Part shown: one piece after another, positions 8,866-17,400 of the stretch
Position numbering within the stretch: the first letter of the stretch is position 1
Layout: every line of letters starts with the position of its first letter
Assembly: GCA_021847015.1 (NCBI GenBank)
Contig: JAJZVW010000017.1
Coordinates: 1-64,000, forward strand
Source: Pseudomonadota bacterium
GTDB taxonomy: Bacteria; Pseudomonadota; Alphaproteobacteria; Rhodospirillales; Magnetospirillaceae
DNA: 64,000 nucleotides
Direction: 5' to 3'
Program-made: the position numbers and the translations under genes
The notes under the pieces: model-generated
Database searches by the model: none
What the model was told of the DNA's origin: nothing
Seen by the model: only the letters and a program-made list of their open reading frames with translations

Positions 8866-10259
8866 CGGCGGGGATTGGTCCGGTGCCGGCGGAGGGGCCA
8901 TCCCCCGGCACTCTCGCGCCGCTGGTACCTTTCGACATCGGCCATCCAACCCATGTCGCCCTGATCGAACCCGATTCGGCGTTCTGGGGGCTGGTGCGCA
9001 AGGATCGGCTGGCCGACGCGCAGGCGGGCGGCCAACTGCTCGACGCCTTCCACGCCAAGGCCGGGACATTCGCCGGCGAGATGGACATGCTGCGGTTCCG
9101 CGTCCGGCCGTCGGCGGTCTATTTCAATCCCACCGAGCGCTGCAACCTCAATTGCTCCTATTGCTATATTCCCGGGGGGATGAGGCGCGGCGGCGTTCAG
9201 ATGGACACCGCCGCGGTACTCGCCGCCCTCGACCGCCTGCATCGCTATTTCCGCGCCCACATGCCGGCGGAGCGGTTGCCTCAGGTCATCTTCCACGGAG
9301 CCGAACCCTTGCTGGCGCGGGAGGCGATCTTCGCCGGCATCGAAGCCTATGGCGACCGCTTCCGCTTCGGCGTGCAGACCAACGCCACCCTGCTCGACGA
9401 GGCGGCGGCGGCGTTCCTGACCGCGCGCGGCGTCGGCATCGGCCTGTCGCTCGACGGGCCGACCGCCGCCGTCGCCGACCGCACGCGGCGGCGCTGGAGT
9501 GGGGATGGCGTGTTCGACCGGGTGGTTCGCGCCATCGAACGGCTGGATGGCTATCCAGGGTTCAACGTCATCTGCACGATGACCTCGCGGAACCTGCCGC
9601 ACCTCACCGCGATGGTGGAATTCTTCCACGGCCGCCGGGTCCCGGCCTGCATGCTCAACATCACCCGCTGCACCCTGCCCGGGGCCCGCGCCGTGCGCGG
9701 CGGCGACGACGAGGTGTGGCGGGCGTACCTCGCCGCGCTCGAACGGACTCACGAGCTTTATCGCGAAAGCGGGCGCAAACTGGTGGTGGCCAACTTCGCC
9801 AACATCCTGATCGCGATCCTGGCGCCGACGGCGCGGCGGCTGATGTGCGACATTTCGCCCTGCGGCGGCGGACGCGGCTTCTTCGCCCTGGCTCCCAACG
9901 GCGACCTCTTCCCATGCAGCGAATTCATCGGGCTGCCCGCGTTCGCCGGCGGCAACCTGTTCCGGCAGCCGGTCGAGGAGATCCTCGACAGCCCGCCCTT
10001 CCGCCTGGTCACCGGCCGCAAGGTCGAGGACGTGGCCGGCTGCGACATCTGTCCGGTCCGCCATTTCTGCGGATCGCCCTGTCCGGCCGAGGCGCACGAG
10101 ATGAACGGCGGGATGGGACGGAAAGGGGCGTTCTGCCGGTTCTACGAGGAGCAGGCGCGCTACGCCTTCCGGTTGATCGCCGACGGAAGGCACGAAGACT
10201 TCCTGTGGGATGGATGGGACGAGGGCACCGAGGCGATCTGCTCGATCGGCACGGCCTAA
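8862..10259 (+). CDS. cbpB: Peptide-modifying radical SAM/SPASM enzyme, CbpB-like
   Basis: 465 aa with a GTG start overlapping the cbpA stop (GTGA). The radical SAM CxxxCxxC motif is C94-x3-C98-x2-C101 (RCNLNCSYCY). The C-terminal third is a SPASM domain with many cysteines: MCDISPCGGG, LFPCSEFIG, GCDICPVRHFCGSPCPAEAHE and FCRFYEEQ, enough for auxiliary FeS clusters. Such enzymes install thioether or C-C links in short peptides; CbpA beside it is the obvious substrate. The N-terminal 90 residues before the motif could bind the leader. The gene ends 37 nt before convergent cysC, so the operon seems to have only these two genes. Confidence 0.82.
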   Translation: MTAGIGPVPAEGPSPGTLAPLVPFDIGHPTHVALIEPDSAFWGLVRKDRLADAQAGGQLLDAFHAKAGTFAGEMDMLRFRVRPSAVYFNPTERCNLNCSYCYIPGGMRRGGVQMDTAAVLAALDRLHRYFRAHMPAERLPQVIFHGAEPLLAREAIFAGIEAYGDRFRFGVQTNATLLDEAAAAFLTARGVGIGLSLDGPTAAVADRTRRRWSGDGVFDRVVRAIERLDGYPGFNVICTMTSRNLPHLTAMVEFFHGRRVPACMLNITRCTLPGARAVRGGDDEVWRAYLAALERTHELYRESGRKLVVANFANILIAILAPTARRLMCDISPCGGGRGFFALAPNGDLFPCSEFIGLPAFAGGNLFRQPVEEILDSPPFRLVTGRKVEDVAGCDICPVRHFCGSPCPAEAHEMNGGMGRKGAFCRFYEEQARYAFRLIADGRHEDFLWDGWDEGTEAICSIGTA

Positions 10260-10296
10260 CCCGGATTTCTCTGCGCGCGCCCTCGTCGCACGGACC

Positions 10297-10905
10297 CTAC
10301 GCTCCGCCGTCGATGGCGAAGGCCGTGCCGGCGTAGCGGACCAAGGCCTCCAGGCAATCGGCGACCGGCGAGTGTCCCGTCTCCACCACCAGTTCGGGCG
10401 CAAGCGGCGGCTCGTAGGGCGCGGAGATGCCGGTGAACTCGGCGATCCCCCCGGCACGGGCCCGGGCGTAGAGGCCCTTGGGGTCGCGCCGCTCGCAGAC
10501 GGCGAGGTCGGCGGCCAGGTGAATCTCGTGGAACATGCCCCCCGCCTGGGCGCGTATGCGGTCGCGGTCGGCCCGGTAGGGCGAGATGAAGGCGGCGACC
10601 ACCAGCGTCCCGCCCTTGGCCATCAGCAGCGCCGCCTCGCCGACGCGGCGGATGTTCTCGGCGCGGTCGCCCGGGCTGAAGCCGAGATCGGCGCACAGGC
10701 CGTGGCGCACGTCGTCGCCGTCCAGCATCAGCACCTGCCAGCGGGCGTCGAACAGCCGCCGCTCCAGGCCCGCCGCCAGCGTCGATTTGCCCGATGCCGA
10801 CAGCCCGGTCAGCCACAGGATGCCGCCGCGATGGCCGTTGCGCCGCTCGCGTTCGGGCAAGGCAAGGTGGCGGTCGGGGCGGGTGATGTGTGGGGAGGGC
10901 GTCAC
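10297..10905 (-). CDS. cysC: Adenylyl-sulfate kinase CysC
   Basis: About 202 aa. The P-loop GLSASGKST is near the N-terminus, followed by LDGDDVRHGL, FISPYRADRD and DPKGLYARARAG..FTGISAPYEPP, all typical of APS kinase, which phosphorylates adenylyl sulfate to PAPS in the cytoplasm. The GTG at 10905 gives VTPSPHITRPDRH, which resembles other family starts; a TTG at 10920 would add five residues. No cysND or cysH genes are near, so it stands alone here, convergent to cbpB. Confidence 0.9.
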   Translation of the reverse strand: MTPSPHITRPDRHLALPERERRNGHRGGILWLTGLSASGKSTLAAGLERRLFDARWQVLMLDGDDVRHGLCADLGFSPGDRAENIRRVGEAALLMAKGGTLVVAAFISPYRADRDRIRAQAGGMFHEIHLAADLAVCERRDPKGLYARARAGGIAEFTGISAPYEPPLAPELVVETGHSPVADCLEALVRYAGTAFAIDGGA

Positions 10906-11311
10906 TGGGAGCGGGTCCAAACCGATGAATTACCGCTCCACGATATCGGTCCGCGCCCCAGTTTCAAGTTTCGAAGCGGTGCGACGGTATCTTCTTTGGG
11001 CGTGGGGGCGGGCCTCATCATGCGCCTGACGAAGCCAGCCGGGATGGAAAACGCGACGGGATTACCGGCGATGTCCGTTGGTTCGCGCGAGGAAAACCGC
11101 GTTGCACGAGTGGCCAATTGGCGGAGAGCCGGCCACCCGGCTTGAACATTCTTCCTGATCGGGCCCGATCCGCGACGCCCTGGAGGAGCGAGCCTACCCG
11201 CACGATCCTGCCGACAAACCTCGGCGGATGGGTTGGCTGCCGAGCCCTGGCGAAACCATGCCGGGCATGCTATGTATTACCCGTCGTTATTCAGGTATTA
11301 CCGAGGCGGAA
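10906..11311. promoter_or_regulatory. cysC-vapB intergenic region with a possible vapBC operator
   Basis: No gene is seen in these 400 bases. Just before vapB, GTATTACC occurs twice in direct orientation (11274-11281 and 11295-11302), 21 bp or two helical turns apart, in an AT-richer pocket. Direct or inverted repeats in front of vapB are where VapBC complexes usually bind to repress themselves, so this pair is a candidate operator. Confidence 0.35.
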
Positions 11312-11545
11312 ATGGCCACAACGGTTACCCGCAAGGGTCAGGTTACCATCCCAAAGCCGGTCCGCGACCGGCTCGGGATCAAGGCTGGCAGCGCGGTCGT
11401 GTTCGAACTGGCGCCGGATGGTCGTGTCGTTCTGATCAAGGTGGAGGCTGGCCGCCCGGTGAGCCGGTTCGAGGCTCTGCGGGGCCGTGCTGGAAAAGGG
11501 CTCAGCACCGACGAGATCATGGCACTGACGCGCGGTGAGAACTGA
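11312..11545 (+). CDS. vapB: VapB-type AbrB/MazE-fold antitoxin
   Basis: 77 aa. The N-terminal swapped-hairpin DNA-binding fold is plain in TTVTRKGQVTIPKPVRDRLGI and GSAVVFELAPDGRVVLIK. The C-terminal tail (RGRAGKGLSTDEIMALTRGEN) is the flexible part that would block the toxin. The ATG at 11312 has a gaggcgga ribosome site; frames extending upstream to 11228 lack one. It is followed at once by a PIN toxin, as in vapBC operons. Confidence 0.88.
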   Translation: MATTVTRKGQVTIPKPVRDRLGIKAGSAVVFELAPDGRVVLIKVEAGRPVSRFEALRGRAGKGLSTDEIMALTRGEN

Positions 11546-11546
11546 G

Positions 11547-11951
11547 GTGACTCTGGTCGATACCAACGTCCTGTTGGACCTCGTCACCGACGATCCCGTT
11601 TGGGCGGACTGGTCGATCCGGCAACTGGACATCGCCGCGATCAAGGGGCCGCTCGCCATCAACGGCGTGGTCTACGCCGAGTTGTCGGTGCGCTTCGAGC
11701 GGATCGAGGCACTTGAAAAGGTGTTGGCGGAATCCGGGATCGCTCTGGAGGAGATTCCGCGTGCCGCCCTGTTCCTGGCGGGCAAAGCTTTCCAGCGTTA
11801 TCGCTCTGCCGGTGGCATCCGCAACGGCGTCCTGCCGGACTTCTTCATCGGGGCGCATGCCGCCGTTGCCGGTCTGCCCCTCTTAACCCGCGACGTCCAG
11901 CGTTATCGGACCCATTTCCCGTCCATCAACCTGATCGCACCCCAGACGTAG
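11547..11951 (+). CDS. vapC: VapC-type PIN-domain ribonuclease toxin
   Basis: 134 aa. The acidic residues that bind the metal in PIN nucleases can be placed: LVDTNVLLDL (Asp near residue 4), VVYAELSVRFE (Glu near 43), LPDFFIGAHA (Asp near 97) and LLTRDVQRYRTHFP (Asp near 113). I use the GTG at 11547, which gives VTLVDTN, a common VapC start, one nt after the vapB stop; GTG 11535 would overlap vapB by 11 nt. The toxin should cleave RNA, often initiator tRNA, when VapB is lost. Confidence 0.87.
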   Translation: MTLVDTNVLLDLVTDDPVWADWSIRQLDIAAIKGPLAINGVVYAELSVRFERIEALEKVLAESGIALEEIPRAALFLAGKAFQRYRSAGGIRNGVLPDFFIGAHAAVAGLPLLTRDVQRYRTHFPSINLIAPQT

Positions 11952-12459
11952 CCTGCGGCATAATATATTGGGGTAAATAAGTAATAAAACCGTGACCTTC
12001 CGTCGCATCGCCCCGGGAAAACCGGGCCGCAAGACAGCCCTCCCCGATCGCTGCCGCAACACCGGGCGGGGCGCCACAGCCGCAACAGGGACGACGCATT
12101 TCCGACGAGTCCTGCGGAGCCTTTGGTGGTATAAGGGCAGCCACGCAACCAGCCGCGGATTGAGCTTGCCAACCGTCCATGAACCCGGCGCCCACGCGGG
12201 ACTGGGGGGCTGGTCCAAAGCCGCCTGGCTGGCAAGGCAGTACGACCAATCGTCACTCGTCCGGGGCGCTTGGCGGGCACCCGCCACGCGCTCCCGGCGG
12301 TCGCCATACCGTCCCCGCCAAGGGCGCACGACTGACATGGCCGCATCAATCGCCATCCATCCCAAGATAGAGCCGGCCGGCTACGGGCTGGAAACGGCGC
12401 GGAACCTGAGAGGTTCGTGCATCCGCCCCAAGGCGGAGAATGAATTGCCTGGAAGTTAA
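11952..12459. other. Intergenic stretch without a recognisable gene
   Basis: About 500 bases between vapC and tRNA-Ser. It contains small hairpins (cccgggaaaaccggg, gaacctgagaggttc, and gccttggggcg on the minus strand) but no tRNA, SRP, tmRNA or RNase P signature that I can recognise. Open frames on both strands are unsupported by ribosome sites or protein-like composition. It may be decayed sequence. Confidence 0.5.
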
Positions 12460-12549
12460 TGGCGGAAGGGGTGGGATTCGAACCCACGGTTGGCTTGCAC
12501 CAACGGCGGTTTTCAAGACCGCTGCCTTAAACCACTCGGCCACCCTTCC
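12460..12549 (-). tRNA. tRNA-Ser (UGA anticodon)
   Basis: On the minus strand the acceptor 5' strand GGAAGGG pairs with CCCTTCC, followed by the discriminator G and an encoded CCA (12460-12462). The anticodon stem-loop is GCGGTCTTGAAAACCGC, with anticodon TGA. A long variable arm and the T-loop GGGTTCGAATCCC are present, as expected for class II tRNA-Ser. Confidence 0.97.
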
Positions 12550-12615
12550 ACGGCGCCGGTTTCTCCGGCAACCCCGGCGGTTTTAGCCCTTGGGTGGGAG
12601 CGGGGCAAGGGCCGC

Positions 12616-13242
12616 TCACACCCTCTGGAACGCGTTGGTTCCCGGATCGAGGCGGAACAACGCCCCGTCCTCCAGGTCGAAATAGAGGCCGTGGACGGCC
12701 AGGCGGCCGTCCTGGACCCGTTCGCGCACCCAGGGAAAGGTCATCAGGTTGGCCATGGAGATGGCCACTGTCTCGTGCTCGCACATGCGCCGCGCCGATT
12801 CGATCGGCTGGCCGGCGGACAGGGTCAGGGCGAGCGCGCGGTCGCGGGCGGTGCGGGCGATCTCCATCCAGCCGCTGATGAAATCGCTGCCCTCGGACGC
12901 CTGCTGGTCCAGCAGCGCCTTGACCCCGCCGCAGCCGGCATGGCCGAGGACGACGATGTGCTTCACCTCCAGGTTGCGGACCGCGAACTCCACCGCGGCG
13001 CTGGTGCCGTGGTGGCCGGAATCCGGGGCGTAGGGCGGCACCAGATTGGCGACGTTGCGCAGCACGAACAGATCGCCCGGCTGCGAACAGAAGATGGTGG
13101 TGGGATCGACACGCGAATCGCAGCAGCCGATCAGCAGAACCTTGGGCGCCTGTCCCCCGGTCGCAAGGGCCGAGAAAAGCTCGCGCTTCTCCTCGAAATA
13201 ATTTTCGCGGAAGCGCCGGAAGCCATCGATCAGGCCCTGCAT
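12616..13242 (-). CDS. can: Beta-class carbonic anhydrase
   Basis: 208 aa. The zinc and active-site motifs are CCDSRVDP (Cys plus the Asp-Arg dyad) and HAGCGGVKAL (His and Cys), the beta-carbonic anhydrase pattern. It interconverts CO2 and bicarbonate in the cytoplasm. ATG 13242 is preceded by GCAGGAGGACGG, a strong ribosome site. The frame extends far upstream only as a shadow of the genes on the other strand. It is divergent from the transglycosylase gene next to it. Confidence 0.94.
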   Translation of the reverse strand: MQGLIDGFRRFRENYFEEKRELFSALATGGQAPKVLLIGCCDSRVDPTTIFCSQPGDLFVLRNVANLVPPYAPDSGHHGTSAAVEFAVRNLEVKHIVVLGHAGCGGVKALLDQQASEGSDFISGWMEIARTARDRALALTLSAGQPIESARRMCEHETVAISMANLMTFPWVRERVQDGRLAVHGLYFDLEDGALFRLDPGTNAFQRV

Positions 13243-13422
13243 GTCCGTCCTCCTGCGTCTGTTCCCAACGGGCGCACCGTTTAGCACGGTTGATCCATGG
13301 GCGGGAAGGGGGGCTTGGGCACGGCCGTCGTGCTGTGACATTCGTTCGACCCGGTTGCGGCGCCGGTTGGGGCTGTGGCAGAAGGGGCCTGTTCCCCAAC
13401 GATGAGACGAGGAATACGGGCG

Positions 13423-14421
13423 ATGCGGGAGGGCTGGATTTTGCGGGGCATGCTGGCGGCCGGCGCGATGGCCGTGGCGCTGGGGCTGGCCCAGCCGCTC
13501 GCGGCCGACGAGGCTCCGCCGCCGCCCAAGGATTTCGGCGCCTTCCTCGCCGACGTCGAGGCCGAGGCCGCCGCCAAGGGCATCCGCCCCGAGACGCTGG
13601 CGGCCCTGCACGGGGTGCGACCCATCGACCGCATCATCGAACTCGACCGCAAGCAGCCGGAGTTCACCGTCACCTTCGCCCAATATCTCGGCCGCGTGGT
13701 CAGCCCGCAAAAGGTCGCCCAGGGCCGCAGGATGCTGGCGGAAAACCGCGCGCTGCTGGCCCAAATCGAAAAACGCTACGGGGTGCAGCCGCGCTTCGTT
13801 GTGGCGCTGTGGGGCATCGAGAGCGATTACGGCCGGCTTACGGGCAATTACCCGGTGATCACCGCGCTCGCCACCCTCGCCTGGGACGGGCGGCGCTCGG
13901 CCTATTTCCGGGGCGAACTGATGAACGCCCTGGAGATCGTCGACAAGGGCAATATCGGCGCCGATGCCATGATCGGCTCCTGGGCCGGGGCCATGGGACA
14001 ATGCCAGTTCATGCCCTCGACCTTCCTCAAATACGCCCAGGATTTCGACGGCGACGGACGCCGCGACATCTGGTCCGACCGCGGCGACGTCCTGGCCTCG
14101 GCCGCCAATTACCTGGCGGGCCTGGGGTGGAAAGACGACGAGACCTGGGGCCGCGCGGTGACGCTGCCGCGTCATTTCGACAAGGCGCTCGCCAACCTCA
14201 AGGTCAAGAAGACCCTGGCCGAGTGGTCGCGCCTGGGTGTGCGCTCGGCCGACGGCAAGCCGCTGCCCCGCCGCGCCCTGGAGGCGTCCATCGTCTTCGC
14301 CGAGGACGGCGGTCCCGCCTTCCTCGTCTACGATGATTTCCGTGCCGTAATGAAGTGGAACCACTCCACCTTCTTCGCCCTCGCCGCCGGACATCTTGCG
14401 GATAGGATCGCCCGTCGCTAG
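13423..14421 (+). CDS. MltB-family lytic murein transglycosylase
   Basis: About 332 aa with a signal peptide (RGMLAAGAMAVALGLAQPLAADE). The catalytic region reads VALWGIESDYGR, with the catalytic Glu, then AMGQCQFMPSTFLKYAQDFDGDGRRDIW, then ASAANYLAGLGW, as in the SLT_2/MltB family that cleaves glycan strands to anhydromuropeptides in the periplasm. There is no lipobox, so it is probably soluble. The start is uncertain: ATG 13402 and GTG 13375 are in frame, but 13423 places the signal peptide best. It heads a cell-wall block with rlpA and a DD-carboxypeptidase. Confidence 0.9.
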   Translation: MREGWILRGMLAAGAMAVALGLAQPLAADEAPPPPKDFGAFLADVEAEAAAKGIRPETLAALHGVRPIDRIIELDRKQPEFTVTFAQYLGRVVSPQKVAQGRRMLAENRALLAQIEKRYGVQPRFVVALWGIESDYGRLTGNYPVITALATLAWDGRRSAYFRGELMNALEIVDKGNIGADAMIGSWAGAMGQCQFMPSTFLKYAQDFDGDGRRDIWSDRGDVLASAANYLAGLGWKDDETWGRAVTLPRHFDKALANLKVKKTLAEWSRLGVRSADGKPLPRRALEASIVFAEDGGPAFLVYDDFRAVMKWNHSTFFALAAGHLADRIARR

Positions 14422-14457
14422 ACTATATCTGCGATAAGGTGGTGAGGGGCACACCAG

Positions 14458-15441
14458 ATGGTGGGGAAGACGACGCGGTTGAGGCGCATGGCCGCGCTGA
14501 TGATATCGACCGCGATCGTTTCGGGCTGCGCCGAAACCAATCTCGCCAGCCACCTGGTCAAGTCGGCCGAGGGGGGGCCGGCGCCGCCGGCCAGCGCGAC
14601 CACCTCGCCCGTCTACAAGATCGGCAAGCCCTATCAGGTGGCCGGAATCTGGTATTATCCGGGCGAGGATTACGATTACGACCACACCGGCATCGCCTCG
14701 TGGTACGGGCCCGACTTCCACGGCAAGCTCACCGCCAACGGCGAGGTCTTCGACCAGAACGCGGTCAGCGCGGCGCACAAGACCCTGCCGCTGCCGTCGC
14801 TGGTGCGGGTGACCAACCTGGAAAACGGGCGCTCGCTGGTGGTGCGGGTGAACGACCGCGGCCCCTTCGTCAACGGCCGGATCATCGACCTGTCGCGGCG
14901 CGCCGCCCAGTTGCTCGGCATGGAGGCGCGCGGCACCGCCAAGGTCCGGGTGCAGATCCTGGCCGACGAAAGCCGCTCCCTGGCCGCCAGCCTCAAGCGC
15001 GAGGACGGCGGCGGCGCCACGGTCGCCGCCGCGCCGCGCGCCGAGGTCGTCGCCGAGGCGCCGCCCCAACCCTCCGGCCGGGGCTCGACCTCCCGTCCGG
15101 TCCAGGCCAGTCTGGCGGGCGGCGCCCCGGCATCCCCCATGGCGCACATGGACGCCGCCACCCAGGCGGCCGAACGGACGATCGGCCAGGTCGATCAGGT
15201 GGCGGTGCATCCCACCAACATCTATGTCCAGGTCGGCTCGTTTTCGCGCTACGATAACGCCCAGCGCCTGTCCGACCGGCTGGCCGCCATCGGCAAGGCG
15301 CAGATCCAGCCGGCGGTCATCAACGGCCAGAAGGTCTACCGCGTCCGCTTCGGCCCGGCCGCCAGCGTCGACGAGGCGGATCGGATCCTGGACAAGGCGG
15401 TTTCCGCCGGCCAGTCCGATGCGCGGATGGTGGTGGATTGA
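14458..15441 (+). CDS. rlpA: RlpA-like septal ring lytic transglycosylase lipoprotein
   Basis: 327 aa. A lipoprotein signal ends in IVSGCAE, with the lipidated Cys near residue 23. The double-psi beta-barrel follows (GIASWYGPDFHGKLTANGEVFD, in pieces; VRVNDRGPFVNGRIIDLSRRAA), with catalytic-type Asp and His present. The C-terminus is a SPOR domain (IYVQVGSFSRYDNAQRLSDRL, in pieces) that binds denuded septal glycan. The start ATG has gtgaggggc in front. It probably works with the neighbouring transglycosylase and carboxypeptidase at the division site. Confidence 0.92.
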   Translation: MVGKTTRLRRMAALMISTAIVSGCAETNLASHLVKSAEGGPAPPASATTSPVYKIGKPYQVAGIWYYPGEDYDYDHTGIASWYGPDFHGKLTANGEVFDQNAVSAAHKTLPLPSLVRVTNLENGRSLVVRVNDRGPFVNGRIIDLSRRAAQLLGMEARGTAKVRVQILADESRSLAASLKREDGGGATVAAAPRAEVVAEAPPQPSGRGSTSRPVQASLAGGAPASPMAHMDAATQAAERTIGQVDQVAVHPTNIYVQVGSFSRYDNAQRLSDRLAAIGKAQIQPAVINGQKVYRVRFGPAASVDEADRILDKAVSAGQSDARMVVD

Positions 15442-15569
15442 CGTCCCGTCCGCCGGCTCCAGACCGCAAGCGCCCTAGTTCCGACGCATTCGCCGGCTAG
15501 GAAATTCCATTCGTCCGCCGCGGGCCGGCTGCGACCCGCAGGCATCATCTTCGAGGGTTTAGGATACCG

Positions 15570-16748
15570 ATGACGCCGCTCCCCATCCGCCGGTCGCTGA
15601 TCGCGGCCTTCGTGATCGTCCCCATGACGCTGGCCGCCGCCGGGGCCCTTGCGGCTTCGGGCGAGACGCTCGATACGCCCGCGAAACAGGCGCTGATCCT
15701 GGACTACAACACCAATACCGTCCTGTTCGAGAAGAACGCGGACGAGCTCATGGTGCCGTCTTCGATGAGCAAGCTGATGACCATCTACATGGTCTTCAAG
15801 AAGCTCAAGGAAGGCAGCTGGACGATGACGGATCAGTTGCCGGTCACCGAAACGGCGTGGAAAAAGCATTACAAATCCGGCGGTTCGCTGATGTTCCTGC
15901 CGGTGCACTCGATGGCCACGGTCGGAGACCTGCTGCGGGGCGTGATCATCGATTCCGGCAACGACGCGTGCAGCGTCCTGGCCGAAGGCTATGCCGGCAG
16001 CGAGGACGCCTTCGCCGAGGAGGAGACCCGCACCGCCCGCAACGACCTGGGCATGACCAACTCGACGTTCCGCAACGCCTCGGGCTGGCCCGACCCGGAC
16101 CATCGGACCACCGCCCGCGACCTCGCCATCCTGACGCGCCACCTCATCAACGATTTCCCCGAATACTATCCGATCTTCGCGGAGAGGTCGTTCGTCTACA
16201 ACAACATCAAGCAGGACAACCGCAACCCGCTGGTGTGGACGACCCAGGGCGCCGACGGCCTCAAGACCGGCCACACGGAAGAGGGCGGCTACGGCCTGGT
16301 CGGTTCGGTCAAGCGCGGCGACCGCCGCATCATCATGGTCATCAACGGCCTGGACAAGCAGAAGCAGCGCTGGGACGAATCCCAGCGGCTGATCGAATGG
16401 GCCTTCCGCGAGTTCGACGACTACACCCTGTTCAAGCCCGGCGACGCCGTCACCGACGCCGACGTGTGGCTGGGCGACGCGGCCACGGTTCCCCTGGTGG
16501 CCGGCCAGAAGCTGGAAGTGACCATGCCCCGCCGCGCGCGCCGCGACATGAAGGTGACGGCGGTCTACGACGGCCCCATCGCCGCCCCCATCCGCAAGGG
16601 CGACGTGGTCGGCAAGCTGGTTGTGACCGCTCCGGGCGTGCCGACCGCCGAACTGCCGCTGGCGGCCGGCGCCGACGTGGCCAAGCTGGGCTTCGCCGGC
16701 CGCATCTCGGCGGCCGTCAAATACCTTCTGTGGGGACCGAAAGGCTGA
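15570..16748 (+). CDS. D-alanyl-D-alanine carboxypeptidase (PBP5/6 class, DacF/DacC-like)
   Basis: 392 aa with a signal peptide to about residue 29. The three penicillin-binding motifs are SMSK (catalytic Ser in VPSSMSKLMTIY), SGN in IIDSGNDAC, and KTG in LKTGHTEEGG. A C-terminal beta domain (PBP5_C) follows. It trims the terminal D-Ala of stem peptides in the periplasm. It is 7 nt before tmk, so wall synthesis and nucleotide genes may share a transcript. Confidence 0.94.
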   Translation: MTPLPIRRSLIAAFVIVPMTLAAAGALAASGETLDTPAKQALILDYNTNTVLFEKNADELMVPSSMSKLMTIYMVFKKLKEGSWTMTDQLPVTETAWKKHYKSGGSLMFLPVHSMATVGDLLRGVIIDSGNDACSVLAEGYAGSEDAFAEEETRTARNDLGMTNSTFRNASGWPDPDHRTTARDLAILTRHLINDFPEYYPIFAERSFVYNNIKQDNRNPLVWTTQGADGLKTGHTEEGGYGLVGSVKRGDRRIIMVINGLDKQKQRWDESQRLIEWAFREFDDYTLFKPGDAVTDADVWLGDAATVPLVAGQKLEVTMPRRARRDMKVTAVYDGPIAAPIRKGDVVGKLVVTAPGVPTAELPLAAGADVAKLGFAGRISAAVKYLLWGPKG

Positions 16749-16755
16749 CGGGCGC

Positions 16756-17400
16756 ATGAGGGCGGACGGACGAGGGCGGTTCATCACCTTCGAAGGCGGC
16801 GAGGGCGCCGGCAAGTCGACCCAGTTGGCGCGTCTTGCCGAATCCCTGCGCGCCGGCGGCCTGGACGTGGTCACCACCCGCGAGCCGGGCGGCTCCAAGG
16901 GCGCGGAGGATATCCGCGCCCTGCTCGTGCAAGGCGACGTCGAGCGTTGGGACGCCACCACCGAAGCGCTGCTCCACACCGCGGCGCGCCGCGACCATCT
17001 GGTCAAGACCGTCTGGCCCGCGCTGGACCGGGGCGCCTGGGTGCTGTGCGACCGCTTCGCCGATTCGACCCTGGCCTACCAGGGGTACGGGCACGGCCTC
17101 GCCATCGAAACGATCGAGGCGCTGACCCGGCTGGCGGTGGGCGCGTTCACGCCCGACCTCACGCTCGTCCTCGACCTGCCGGTGGACCAGGGGCTTCGCC
17201 GGGCCGGCGGGCGCGGCGGGGCCGAAGACCGCTACGAGCGCATGGACTCCGCCTTCCACGACCGGCTGCGCCAGGGATTCCTGGTTATCGCCCGCGCCCA
17301 TCCGGAACGCTGCGCGGTGATCGACGCCGCCGGGGACCCCGATTCCGTGCATGCGGCCATCCGGGCTTCCGTGGCCGGCCGCCTGGGAATCCCGCGGTGA
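16756..17400 (+). CDS. tmk: Thymidylate kinase
   Basis: 214 aa. P-loop FEGGEGAGKSTQ, then TTREPGGS, the DRY-like CDRFADSTLAYQGYG, and a LID with RRAGGRGGAEDRYE, as in bacterial Tmk. It phosphorylates dTMP to dTDP. The stop overlaps the holB start by 4 nt, a pairing that is common in alphaproteobacteria. Confidence 0.96.
   Translation: MRADGRGRFITFEGGEGAGKSTQLARLAESLRAGGLDVVTTREPGGSKGAEDIRALLVQGDVERWDATTEALLHTAARRDHLVKTVWPALDRGAWVLCDRFADSTLAYQGYGHGLAIETIEALTRLAVGAFTPDLTLVLDLPVDQGLRRAGGRGGAEDRYERMDSAFHDRLRQGFLVIARAHPERCAVIDAAGDPDSVHAAIRASVAGRLGIPR

Noticed and set aside
12346-12543. 65-codon frame on the minus strand
   Set aside because: It covers the tRNA-Ser gene and has no ribosome site.
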